Assembly (NCBI GenBank): GCA_003550305.1
Contig: QKYT01000039.1
Location: 208,190-261,378 of the forward strand
DNA: 53,189 bases
Source: Glomus cerebriforme
Lineage: Eukaryota > Glomeromycota > Glomeromycetes > Glomerales > Glomeraceae
Direction: 5' to 3'
Shown here: positions 1 through 12,806 of the stretch, piece after piece
How the letters are laid out: each line of letters opens with the position of its first letter
Position numbering within the stretch: position 1 is the stretch's first letter
Program-made: the position numbers and the translations under genes
Notes under the pieces: generated by a model
Told to the model about the DNA's origin: nothing
The model's input: only the letters and a program-made list of their open reading frames with translations
The model's database searches: none

Positions 1-478
1 AATCGTAATGCCGCATATAGCGTATTTTTTTTTTTTAAAAAAAAAAGAAAGAAAAATGATTGGATAGTTTAATTAACCTATTTTTCTTATCTTTTGCGAT
101 AAATAAAAACTTCCTTTTTAATTTTATTATGACAAATTTTTTATTTTATTTTTAAAACATACATAATTTAATCTCGTTAATTACACGATATATTATTCTT
201 TTGTTTACTTTACGCCACTTTCGAGTTTCAAATCAGAATTGACGTCTGATAATTCCACTGGGAGCAATTCTGCAATTTTTTAATTAATAAAAATATTGAT
301 TTATTCACGTTAAAAAATGTTATAAATGAATTACAAACTAAGAATAGATAAAATAGCAATATTTACAAGATTCTTAGTGTTTAAATAATTCTAAAATAAT
401 AAAATATATATAATAAAATATAATATTAAATAATTTAAAATTCATCTATATTTAAACAAAATAAAATAATTGTATTAA
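1..478. other. AT-rich flank, no gene seen
   Basis: Extremely AT-rich sequence with homopolymer runs. I see no open frame, RNA gene or repeat. It lies just 3' of the minus-strand kinase gene and probably holds its 3' UTR and terminator. Confidence 0.5.
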
Positions 479-2843
479 TTATAAAGCTAACTTTAAAAAT
501 ATTATATTTTGATTGTAATTACCATCAGGAATTTCCAATTCATCTTGTTCCTCTGAATGAAAATTTGGATTATTATATATTTCATCTTTATCAATAAAAA
601 AAAATAAAATAGAATTAGAATTTAGTTATAAAATTTATTATTAAATAAAATTATATCAATACCATCAACATCATCATCAATATTATTCTTCTTTATNTGT
701 TGTATAGTTTCTTTTTCGTATTCATTTTGAATATCTACATATAAAAAGTTATTATAATCTAAAATTTTAATTTATATTTTCGGTATAATTATGATTTTAC
801 TTACTGTTATTTGAATTTATTTGCATATTTTCAAATACTTTGGATAAATTCTTACTATCATCTGATAATTATAAAAGAATTAACACATAATTTCGAAAAA
901 TAAAGCTTTTAATTTTAATAATAATTATTTACTTTTAATATTACTTAATTTTGACTTATTATCATCATTTTTGCTGTTTAAATCATCGACTTAAAAATAA
1001 AAAAAAAAAATAGAAGGATTAATAAAAATATAAAATTGGTCACGTGGGGTGGAAATTTTTGTGGCGATGCTGGGGAAGATGTTATTGATTATTAATTTAT
1101 AATTTAGAAAATATTTAATAAAAACTTACTATTATACGGAATATTAAAGCTATATGGTTTACTATGAAATACTTTAAAATAAGTTATTAAACACTTTTCT
1201 AAAAATTTATTAAAGCTAAAAAAAAATAACACGCGTGTATACCTTCTTGTTCTTCTGTTTAGTTAAAACAAAAAGGATATATTTAAAAACAGTATTAGTG
1301 AAAATATAAAATTGTTTATTTGTAAAATTATACATACCTTCTGTCGCGTTCCTTGGTTCAGGAAGATTTGTAAATTGATAAACTTTACTTGTAAATACCT
1401 TANTAGTACTTNTATAATTANTTTCAACGCTGCTTGTTTCATTTATTTCTAAACTAGTATTTACTTTTCGTTTAGATAATCTAATCTTTTCAATTAATTT
1501 TTTAATTATACTTTCATTCTTATTCTGATTTAATTCTTTTTGATAATTTGATTTCTTCATTTCACGTATCTTAACGTTAAGATCGTTAATTTTAGGTCTT
1601 TTTGTCGGATCAGCATTCCAACATTGTTCAATTAATTTTTTATATTCTAAAGGAGTTCCTGATATTATTTTTGGTCTCATTCCATTTATTATTTTCATTG
1701 CAAGATCATAATCATTTTCATAATTATTAAAAGGTGGCTGTCCAGACGAAATTTCCCACATAAGCATGCCAATACTATAAATATCAGATGCAAATGTAGT
1801 TTCTTTTCCAGCAATAACTTCAGGTGCTATGTAAGGAAGATTTCCGTATATACTATTTAGTGATCTATCAGCTGGTCCACAAAATCCAAGATCACTGATA
1901 ACAAATTGTTGACCAATTTGATGAAATAATATATTTCCAGAATGTAAATCTCTGTGAATTGCATTTTCTCGGTGGATTCTAGAAATTGCAAATATTATGT
2001 CAAAAGAAATTTGCATTCTATCTTTCCATGTAAGTTCAGTTTGTTGTAAATATTCTCTTAAATTTTTATGCAATTTATTCATTACAAGCATGTAATTTCC
2101 ATCAGATGGATCTTTTGTTATCCCATAACATTGTATTATTTGTCCATATTTGTTGCTTATAGTTAAATGAGATTTACCCTAAAAAATATAGAAATTAAAG
2201 ATATTATTATTAAATGATTTTTTAAGTAACTTTTTCAAATACTTTTAATTACCTCCTCAAACCAACTTCTATTAGCACTTTCAACATTTTCTAACTTCTT
2301 AAGTATCACCACATGTTCTCCAAATCTTATTAATTGTTTTTCTTTTGAATCCCATTCACCATAACGTCCATTCATCCAATCTGCTGTATAAATTTCAGAG
2401 CATCCACCTTTAGTTAAATATTTAATCTTTTGTAAATTATTATATGGGATCCATTCTATTATTTTACTCGGAGAAATTGTTTCCATTTGACATTTTTGTA
2501 TTAAATTATCAATGTCGTTATTTCCAGATGTCCAGTTTGAAAATTTTGTTTTTAAATAATTTCGAACACAATATTCACAGTATAATGTAGCTAAACATTC
2601 AACTTCACAATTTTCACAAATTCTTTTTGTTCCTTCATTCTTAAGAATTTTAAATTTGTCAAAATCTTTATTTAATAATTTTATTGCGTATGACTTTTCA
2701 TCTTTTGTAAGGGATTTGTCGGCAAGAACTGTTTGTTGTCTAAATTCATGTCGTTTTTCTAAATTATTTTGAATTTCAAAATCTATTAATGCATATGCTC
2801 TATTAATTGCAACATAAGCTAATTCTTTTCGAATAGTAGTCAT
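479..2843 (-). CDS. Protein kinase with cysteine-rich N-terminus and multi-exon disordered tail
   Basis: Eight exons by splice reading: 2843-2253, 2178-1338, 1254-1243, 1171-1130, 989-933, 861-805, 734-663, 585-479, giving 593 in-frame codons with stop (592 aa). About residues 75-95 carry paired cysteines (CENCEVECLATLYCEYC), probably zinc binding. The kinase domain shows a glycine loop (GGCSEIY), the VAIK-type lysine in VVILKKL, the catalytic loop HRDLHSGN, DLG in place of DFG, and APE, so it should be active. The specificity (Ser/Thr or Tyr-kinase-like) cannot be told. The tail after the kinase is polar and acidic and is built from very small exons, one of only 12 nt encoding about EEQE. 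Five consecutive tail exons have phase-1 introns on both sides. Single n bases sit in the kinase 3' exon and in the 72-nt exon. The architecture fits the large expanded kinase family of arbuscular mycorrhizal fungi; the substrate is unknown. Confidence 0.88.
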
Positions 2844-3356
2844 GATGAAATTTTTTTATTAACTTTGAAAAAAAGAATTGAAGGAACTTAAATATTACAA
2901 AAGTTCGTACAAACATATAAACAAATATGTTGTGTAACACTAATGATTGTACGAAATTTTAGGATTATCTCGAAAGTTACAAAGTTAAAATTTTTAATAA
3001 TCTTGTTTTTTAGATTAGTTATTATAGACATAGCCTGTAAAATGATTATTTCTTTATTATTTAAAAATCAGTGTTATGATCACTCGGTAAGAAATGAGAG
3101 ACATATTTAATTAATTGCTGTAAATGAACCAACGAACAATTATAAAAGTATTATTTAACTGGTAAGAGAAGAATTATTAACCTGTTTATATTTTAAAAAT
3201 ATATATATATATATTTAGATAACTAATCTTTGACTGTAAATTATAAAGACAAATGAATAATTTATTGGAAGAAAAAATATTATTTTCTACGTTCATTCCC
3301 AAAAATAAATTTTAAAAGAAGTAAATTATCACTCCCAATATTCTTTGAAGGCATTA

Positions 3357-3546
3357 GGGACGCAACATTTATTAGGTAATATTTTAGGGGGTGGGTAAAG
3401 CAAAATCTTACGTGAAACAAAATTATGCATTTTTATTGGTCAAAATTAATACTATATATATATTTAAATATTATTGGTTGAAAAAATCTTACCTGGGGGG
3501 TAGGACTTCTTATGAAACTAATATTAGGTAATATATGTCATGGCCC
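3357..3546. mobile_element. Degenerate MITE with TTA flanks (PIF/Harbinger-like)
   Basis: The left end begins GGGACGCAACATTTATTA. The reverse complement of the right end begins GGGCCATGACATATATTA. The termini are therefore imperfect inverted repeats of roughly 30 bp. The element is flanked on both sides by TTA (3354-3356 and 3547-3549), the target-site size typical of PIF/Harbinger elements. There is no coding capacity. The interior contains repeated short blocks around TATTAGGTAATAT. Confidence 0.5.
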
Positions 3547-4272
3547 TTATTGTAACTCATTAATTTCTTCAAATTAAAGAAAGAAATAATAGAAAAATAC
3601 AGTATCCTCAAGCAATTTCACTAATCACATCACTATCACATCATTTAAATTTATTCAATCTAAACAAAATTTAAACTGAAAATATTCCCCCGATTACGTT
3701 CAATATTTTAAAAAATTAAAATGATTAAGAATATTTATATTAGCTTAATTAGGTCAAACTAATTAGAAAGCTTGTTTAACATAACCCCCTCCTCCCCTCT
3801 TTGATTTTTTTGATGAGTTAAAGCAACGTAAATTTTTGACCAGAATTAGCAAATTCTTTAATTTTGACCAAAATTTCAAGAAAAAAATTAAACAAAATTA
3901 TAGGCAAAATAATGATTATTTCAGGCAAAAATCTAATGATAATTTTGGGCAAAATTGCTAATAATTTTGGTCATGTTCAACTTTATTATTGTTTATTATT
4001 TCTCTCTAGATTTTGGTCTTCCATGTTATGTTAAACAAACTTTTTAATTGGTGTGGCCTTAATATTAATCTATAAAGAAGGCCGCATAATTTTTTATAAT
4101 TTTTGATAAATTGTTCTTTCCAATTACTAATTTATTACTTAAAAAATTTTTTAAAAAGGTATTTCAATCAAAATTTCACAAAAATTTATGTTTTACATAT
4201 TATTTATTTTACCGTTTTCCTATAGTTAAGCGTATTAACAATATTCTAATTTTACAAAAAGAAAATTACTTA

Positions 4273-4476
4273 ATATCACCGTAGGTGATCGTCACCGTAC
4301 CAGCATTATAGTAGAATTTTGGGCAGAGTTTTAGAGCTTGGAACCGGTCCAAAAAACCTTAACCGGTTAATAACTCTTTAACCGGTTCCAAGCTCTACAG
4401 AGTTTTATTACATTTTTTAGTTCTGCCCGGAATTCAACCCTAATGCTGGTGCAGTATCAATCACCTGCGGTGACAT
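4273..4476. mobile_element. MITE with ~60-bp inverted repeats and TTA flanks
   Basis: The left arm starts ATATCACCGTAGGTGAT and the reverse complement of the right arm starts ATGTCACCGCAGGTGAT. Similarity continues through ACCAGCATTA and the GGGCAGA block, and the arms meet again at GAGCTTGGAACCGGT near the centre, so almost the whole 204-bp element can fold back. TTA flanks both ends (4270-4272, 4477-4479). The central segment has a second nested palindrome built on AACCGGTT. It is non-autonomous; the class is inferred from the TTA target-site size. Confidence 0.68.
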
Positions 4477-6308
4477 TTAGAAATGCATTCTAAAAAATAA
4501 AATACATAAAAACCAACATAGTCCAGAAAAACTTTTTTTATCATAAATGTACACATAGCTATGCTATTTAAAATCATTTATTTTATTTAGATTTAATAAA
4601 AAATTTAAACTAGCGAATTCTCCACAATTAAGTTAATTTTGTTTTAAGAATTTCAATTAATTCCAACTCTTCTTCGGGATGATTAATGCAATTAATTCCA
4701 TTGTAACATCAAAACAAAGTTAGAAGTTCTCTATCCAAATAAAACATAAAGACAACCTTTATAATTTATTGAATTATTTAATTTTCATAGCTCAGGTCCG
4801 AATTAAGTTTAAGCTCATATTTATATTTGGCATAACTAGTTGTATAAATGGTGCACTTGTATTTCGCATAATTTGACAATTTCACTAAAATTCTTTAAAT
4901 GCTTTTATTGTTAATATACAATAAAATAAAAAAAAGTAAATAAAATTCGGCTAATTTATTAAATTTCCGTCAAAATCTGATATTTTTACAATCGAATAAT
5001 TTATATGTGTAATCGATTAGCGTTTTAATCATTGTGATTTATTGGTTACATGATTTTGTGTAGCAAAAAATTTTAAATTTTACATAAAATAATTGACAAA
5101 TAAATAATAGTCTTTCGATGAAACAATAATAATTTTGACAGTCACCAGTGGGCAAAATTAAGATTAATGCTCGTGATTAGCAAGTTCTATGAAAATTTTA
5201 GGAACAAAAATTACTATATTGCAAGCAACAAACAAGATGCCGGGTTATCATTAATACAAACAAAAAAAAAAAAATACTTTCTCTATTCTGTAAATTTTAT
5301 TACAACAAACAAAATTTTTTAACTGGTGTTGTGTTAAACTTGCGCTTATGCATAACTTGCTTAGAAATTTTACGATTAAACAAATGGAAATGACCTTAAT
5401 TATCTTATTTAGAATAGGTTACTTTCAAAGGTTTCAAAATATAAATAAAATCTTATCTGGAAATTTAAATGTTATTTTATTTATTCAGCAATTTGAATAG
5501 ATAATAGACTAAGAAAATAACAACCATGTTCATTGAAACGCAGTCAGTCGATTCATTTTGCTTTAAAGTCTTCAAAATTTTTTAAGTTTATTTATAAAAA
5601 AAAAAATGATTCAAAAGCTGGAGTCTCAAAGAATTCCTTAAACTGAAAAATTATACACAATTGGAATGAAAATATCATCCAATGAACCATAAAAATTTGA
5701 CTACGATATACTGTAACATTTAATTTATTTATCGTTACAAAAAAACGCCAATATCTTGATAAAAATTAGAAGCTTAAAAAGAAAAATTGAGAGTCATACT
5801 GCGAATATTATCCAATATTTGTGTACTTTTTATTGTAGCGGAACAATTATCCACAGTAAATATATATCTTATAAAATATTATTATTATGTAGTAAAGTTC
5901 TTTTAAAAATTTTCGATAAGAAAGCAAATGTTTAGTTTACTTTTTTATTTTTGGTTTGTGTCAAAAAAGTTTTTGCCNTTGTAAATAATAAACTGTTACA
6001 TAAATAAATTATAGGTCACAAACTTTAAATATGGGCTTATCATTTTCATTGGAGTTACATTAAATTTCGAAAATTTCTAAGCCACATACAGTAACTGATA
6101 ACACCACTTGGTGTTACGGTAACAGTTTATTATGCATTTATGACTGTTATATCAGGAAATGAGGATGTTGATAATCCATATATAGGTGTAACGAAGAAAT
6201 TAATTTGGCGATTTGGCTTATAAATGTCGAAACATTTTGAAGATCTGTACATCAATTTAAAATATTTTCTCCCTAAAGTATTTTTAATAAATACAATTTT
6301 TCAATAAA

Positions 6309-9300
6309 ATGTCTGAAAATGAAGATCTAGAAGATTCAGATGCAAATTATGATTTAGGTTTAGCTGGTATTAAAAAAGAGGATGTTAAATCTTCTAATTG
6401 GTATCAGAAAGCAGCAGAAAATGGAGATAATGAAGCACAATTTAATTTGGCCAATTGTTATTATTATGGTGAAAAAAATGAAGTTAAAGCTTTTCACTGG
6501 TATGAAAAAGCAGCAGAAAATGGAAATAAATTTGCACAATATAATTTAGGTTTATTCTATAAAAATGGAATTGGTATTGAAAAAGATGATTTTAAATCAT
6601 TTGAATGGTTTAAAAAATCAGCCAAACTAAGATATAAAAATGCACAATATAATATAGGTTTATGTTATAAAAATGGAATTGGTATTGAAAAAGATATGGT
6701 TAAATCATTTAAATGGTTCAGAAAATCAGCTAATCAAGGTCATAGTGACGCACAAAATGAACTTGGTATATGCTATGAAGATGGAATTGGTACTGAAAAA
6801 AATGAAGTTAAAGCCTTTCAATGGTATAAAAAGGCAGCAGAAAATAATAATAAAGATGCACTATACAAATTAAGTTTATGTTATGAACATGGGACTGGTG
6901 TTGAAAAAGATAAAGTTAAAGCCTTTTATTGGTATGAAAAAGCGGCAGAAAATGTTAATAAAGATGCACAATACAACTTAAGTATATGTTACGGAAATGA
7001 AGCTGGTATTGAAAAAGAGGATGTTAAATTTTTTGATTTTGATTTGTATCATAAAGCAGCAGAAAATGGAAATAATGAAGCACAATTCAATTTAGGTAAT
7101 TATTATTGTTACGATAGAATTGAAGAAGTTAAAGCTTTTTATTGGTATGAAAAAGCAGCAAAAAATGGAAATAAATTAGCACAATATAATTTAGGTTTAT
7201 GTTATAAAAATGGAATTGGTGTTGAAAAAGATCAATCTCAATCTTTTTATTGGTATAAAGAATCAGCCAAACAAGGCTATAGTAATGCACAAAATGAACT
7301 TGGTATATGTTATGAAGATGGAACTAGTAGTACTGAAAAAAATGAAGTTAAAGCTTTTTATTGGTATAAGAAAGCGGCAGAAAATGGCAATAAAGAAGCA
7401 CAATTTAACTTAGGTAAATTTTATGAATTTGGTATTGGCACTAAAAAAAGTAAAGCTGGGGCTTTCTATTGGTATCAAAAAGCGGCAGAAAATAATCATG
7501 AAAATGCGCAAATTAATTTAGGTAATTGTTATTATAATGGAACTGGTGTTGAAAAGGACAAGACTGAAGCTTTTCATTGGTATAAAAGAGCAGCAGAAAA
7601 TGGAAATATAGATGCACAATATAATTTAGGTTTATATTATGAACATGGAACTGATATTGAAAAAGATGAGGCTAAGGCTTTTTATTGGTACAACGAAGCA
7701 GCAGAAAATGGCAATAAAAATGCACAATATAATTTAGGTTTATATCATGAAAATGGAACTGGTACTAAAAAAGATAAAGCTAAAGCTTTTTATTGGTATG
7801 AAAAAGCAGCAAAAAATAACAATAAAAATGCACAATACAATTTAGGTTTATATTATGAAAATGAAACTGGTATTGAAGACAATAAAGTTAAAGCTTTTTA
7901 TTGGTATGAAAAAGCAGCAGAAAATAATAATAAATATGCACAATACAATTTAGGATTATGTTATGAAAATGAAATTGGCATTAAAAAAGATGAATTTAAA
8001 GCATTTAAATGGTATGAAAAATCAGCCAAACAAGGATATAGTAATGCACAAAATAAACTTGGCACTTGTTTCGAAAATGGAATCGGCATTGTACAAGATG
8101 AATTTAAAGCCTTTTATTGGTATGAAAAAGCAGCGAAAGATAATAATGAAAATGCACAATTTAATTTAGGATTATGCTATGAAAATGAATTTGGCATTGA
8201 AAAAGATGAATGTAAAGCATTTAAATGGTATGAAAAATCAGCCAAACAAGGATATAGTAATGCACAAAATAAACTTGGCATTTGTTATGAAAATGGAATT
8301 GGTATTGAAAAAAATGAACTCAAAGCTTTTTATTGGTATCAAAAAGCAGCAGAAAATAATAATAAAAATGCTCAGTTTAATTTAAGTAATTGTTACGAAA
8401 ATGGAATTGGTACCAAAAAAGATGTTTCTAAAGCCTTTGGACTGTATAAAGAATTAGCTGAGCAAGAATATTGTAACGCACAAAATAAACTTGGTTTTTT
8501 TTATGAAATTGGTAAAGGAGTAGAAAAGGATTTGGAAAAAGCTATTTATTGGTTTAAAAAAGCAGAAAAAGGAAGTGAAAATGCAACTGAATGGATTAAA
8601 AATGCATTAAAGTATGAAAAAGTTAAATTTATATCTTTTCATGAATTAAAAAATCTAAGATCACTCTGTACAGGAGGATTTGGACATATTACAAAAGCAA
8701 TTTGGATTAAGACAAATAATAATGTCATTTGTAAAAGATTAACTAATACAGCTAAAATTAAACATGATTTATTACATGCATTTATCCATGAATTGAAAAT
8801 ACATTTACGACTTGATTATAGTGATAGGATTATACGTTGCTTAGGCATTAGTTTAGGTAATTTAATTTCTTTTATTTATATTATTTTATATTTTTTATAT
8901 TATTATTTACAAAATAAGCTTTTCCTTTAGATCCAAAAACAAGTGAATATTTTCTTATAATGCAATATGCTAATGGTGGAGATCTTCAAAATTATCTCAA
9001 AAACAATTTTAAGAATTTGACTTGGAACGATCAGAAAAAATTGGCATTTCAAATTGCAGATGGTTTAAATTACTTACATAATGAAAATGTTTTACATAGG
9101 GATCTTGTAAGTATTAGTTTATAATCTTATGCCAAACGTGATTATTATTAATGTATTATATAATTTTATTTTTTATTAGCATTCTAAGAATATAGTTATT
9201 CATGAGAGTAATGCCAAAATTACAGATTTCGGTATTTCAAAAATTCAAAATGATCAAAATTCATCAGTTTATATGGGTAATTTTGGTATTGTTGCTTATG

Positions 9301-9877
9301 TGGAACCAAAGCGTATTTTAGATCCAAACTTTCCATATACTAAAGCTTCAGATATTTATAGCCTTGGTGTCTTAATGTGGGAAATTTCTAGTGGACGCCC
9401 TCCATTCATAAAATGTACTAGTGATATTGATAGAGCTGCACTTGGATATGCTATTAATAATGGTACTCGTGAAGTTACAATTCCTAATACTCCTAATGAA
9501 TATGCAAAACTCTATAAAAGTTGCTGGGATCAAGAACCTGAAAAAAGACCGACTATTTATGAAGTATTGGTTGAATTTGAAAAAATGGGCTTCGGAATTA
9601 ATGCCAAGAATAAAATGATTGAAGGTATAATATCCATTTATATTATTGATTGTATTAATTTTTATCTAATATCAAATTATATTCATTTTTCGTACGAATT
9701 ATATAATAGAAGAATTCGTAAAAGATAAGGATTTAACTTCAGAATTGCAAGCTAGTAATGAATATGCTCAATCTTCTGATTTATGTAGTGAGTATATAGT
9801 TTATTAATTCCGTCATTATTTTAAATCATAACTAACCTTATTTCTTATATCTAGTTGACTCTGAACCATTGAATTAG
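6309..9877 (+). CDS. Sel1-repeat protein kinase
   Basis: Five exons: 6309-8856, 8931-9106, 9180-9624, 9710-9787, 9855-9877; 1090 codons in frame, ending in DSEPLN. Residues about 15-760 are some 20 Sel1-like (TPR-related) repeats of about 36 aa, with motifs such as KAFYWYEKAAENGN and AQYNLGLCYENG; these normally form a superhelical protein-binding scaffold. A C-terminal kinase follows: glycine loop GGFGHI, lysine in VICKRL, HRDLHSKN split across an intron after HRDL, and DFG in ITDFGIS. The APE motif reads VEP, losing the usual alanine but keeping the glutamate. Core catalytic residues are all present, so activity is expected. The repeats are nearly identical at DNA level (108-nt period), which favours length change by unequal exchange. 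Here the Sel1 array precedes the kinase, whereas in the MLKL-like genes of this window Sel1 follows it. Confidence 0.93.
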
Positions 9878-12806
9878 TTATTTCAATGCAAATATTTATG
9901 AATTACTATTATTTATTTTTATTTATTGTCAAATAAAATTTATTTTATGATTATTTTTTTTAAAGTTGCTTTTTATTATGATATTTATTATAAGATGATT
10001 TTTATTTGTATACGGGTGTTTAATCAAGGTCCGCTATCAAAGAAACTTTAATGATTAAATTTTTTTAATTGTTTGTCGCCTAAAATAACTTAACATTATT
10101 CTTACGTTATGTCATTATCTAAGACAATATTTTATATTAATTAGATACTATATGAATGCAATGTTTTTAATAATGATGTTACACTGAAGATAAGGCCTCA
10201 GTTTGTTAAACATCATAAAAAATTAAATATCAAGAGGGGGGGATATAATCAACGGTAAATATTAAACATATAATAAAAAAATGTTTTATCATGTTGATGG
10301 CACCAATCATAAACATGATATACAAGTATATTGCAGAGACTCTGATACCAAATTATAAATTTTATCACGATAGTATCACGATAACAGCAAATATTCCGAT
10401 GATTTTATTCCGATAAAAAATTTTAGTAATTATAGTATTGCTATCTGGTAAGTTTTACATCTTTATAATATCAGAAATAGAAATATAAATTATATACAGT
10501 AGTTTTTTTGTTTCGAATGCATCAATAATAGTTTGAATAGTTGATTATCTTTTTTTTATTTATTGTTCATTTTTCATTTTTTTTCATTATGAATGTGTTT
10601 TGTGAGCAGTAATTGTGTAATTTTTCAGAATTTTATTACATAGATAGCAATTTAATTTGAAAAATTGATAAAAAATGGGGTATAGTCATGTGACACCCAC
10701 AAAAATTTCACGATCACGTGATCTCATTTATTTATCGGGGATCTTAACCTGTACCCCGGGTATACTGAGGATATTATCCTGTTCCCTCCTTTTCTTAAAT
10801 ATGATTGGCTAAAAAATCGCAGTTACGTGCCAACAAATTTTGTGTTAAAAAATAAATTAATTCATATATAACAAAAAGAAGAAAATTTCAACACATTTAA
10901 TATTTACATTTCAAATTGGAACAAAATAATTTATATATTTTTTATTAAATTTAATAAACAAATACAAAAATTTTCAAGAAAATCTTTAAAAATAAAAATA
11001 TTTTTATTCATCCACATAATATATTAAAATATTCGCATTACTTAATGTATCTGAGTATTTCTATACATATTGAACAACTCCATTTATTTAATAAAGGTCA
11101 GTTTAGGTTAGAAATTATGCTATAAAATAAAAAAACATATACGCGCACAATAAATTTCATTGCAAAAAAAATGATAATTAATTCTATGAAAACTTATTCA
11201 AGCATAATATCTAAATATTTTTATATCCATTAAACAACTTTGTTTATTCAATAAAAGCTAGTTTTGTTTGACCAAAGTGCTTAAATTACGCTACAAATTG
11301 CCTGCATAAAAATATAATAAAATGAGTATAGCTTCATGAATATTTAAGCTAGCTTAATGAAAATTAATATATGAATAGTTTCATACCTGTTGAACAACTT
11401 TACTTAGTCTTTAAGAACACGTTTGCTTAATCATATCTTCCAAACAATTTTACTTAGTTTAGTAAAAGTGTTTCCAAAGTGTTGAAAATTTTCTGTAAAG
11501 TTTCTAAAAACAAAAAAAACGCGTTTATTAAAAGAAATATTCAAATAAAAAATATTTCTACATGCTGCAAATAAAACTTTTAAAAAATTTAAAGAAGAAA
11601 GGGAAAGAAAAAGAAAAGTGTGTAGTTTATCTTTGGAGTGTAAGCGATAAACAAAGTGGAGTTACGTCTTAGTACATAACGCTGCATTAATCACGTGATC
11701 GCGAATTTTCCGGTGTATCGTCTGGATATTTATCACGTGACAATAAAAATCACATGATGAAATTTAAGAACCAAATAAATTCTATCCCCTGACTGGTAGC
11801 GGGCAAAGCTTAGGTTAATGAGTAATGACCTAACTGTTTATTAACTGCCTTTACTAACTTCTATACAATCTTATTAACCATATTAAGATCACTGTCTGTA
11901 TTTAATCTTTTAAGAGGACGTAAAAGGTAGAGAAATTCGATAAAATTTACATTTGAAAATTGATTTTAAAAACCCAACGCAAAATAAGGGATTTGTAGTA
12001 AAAAAAACATATCTTACCATATTTAATACGGAGGTTGAAAATACTATATATAAATATGGAGTTTTAACATTATTAAATAAAGAAAGCTATTGAACATATA
12101 ATCTGTATTTTGTGATCGTAATTACTGTATCAGAAACTAAAGTATGTAATAATAAAAACTCATATAAACTTAAGATTTATTTTGAACAAAAAAATTTATA
12201 AGTATCCCTATGGAAAACATAACACCCAGGATCTTTCATGATTTTACATTTCACGTTTCAGTATAATCTGTACATTTCGAGATTTTTCAGACGTAATTCG
12301 GCCATTTTTGTGATGTTAAAGTCATTTCACCAGTAGATTGATTGAAGTTACTCATAATGTGGGCCAATATTGTAATGAAATATCTTGTCGACATTATTAT
12401 TTAGGTCCAATTTTAGAGTATTAATGAAAGACAAAAAAAATAAATTATAATAATTCAGAAAATAACAAAAATGTATCAAGTATAGTTATAATAGAAGAAA
12501 TTTAAGAAATTTGAATTTTTATTTTCAGCTAAGTTTTTACAAAAATTTAAATTTAACGTAAAAAAAACTATCGACTTCATGCTCTAATATAAAATATTTT
12601 AATTCTTTCAAATTCTCTATTCCTTCACATTCCCAAAATTTTCTACTATTTTAATAATAATTTAATATAATATAAAAAAAAAAAAATAATAAAAAAGCAA
12701 TGAAGAAAAAAAATAATGATGAAAGAGGTAGTTAATAATAATTATTAATTCCAATTTTCTATTGATAATTATAAAGTAAGTTATTATTAATTTACAATAA
12801 CATTGT
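9878..12806. other. Intergenic region, convergent gene ends
   Basis: About 2.9 kb between the 3' ends of two converging genes. I find no open frame with coding character and no structural RNA. CACGTG-containing stretches occur near 10720 and 11700-11760 but do not form convincing terminal inverted repeats. Confidence 0.5.

Larger units (their letters stand above)
2844..6308. other. Intergenic region between divergent kinase genes
   Basis: About 3.5 kb without a convincing gene. It must contain the promoters of both flanking kinase genes, which are transcribed away from each other. Two inverted-repeat elements (3357-3546 and 4273-4476) are listed separately. The rest is AT-rich with short poly-A/T tracts and no RNA gene that I can recognise. 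Confidence 0.6.

Noticed and set aside
6673..8385. Repeated 66-68 codon frames inside the Sel1 gene
   Set aside because: They recur because the 108-nt Sel1 repeat recurs; they are alternative-frame shadows.
10676..11790. Possible long inverted-repeat element marked by GATCACGTGAT blocks near 10715 and 11693
   Set aside because: Beyond the short CACGTG palindromes the supposed arms do not align, and no target-site duplication is visible.
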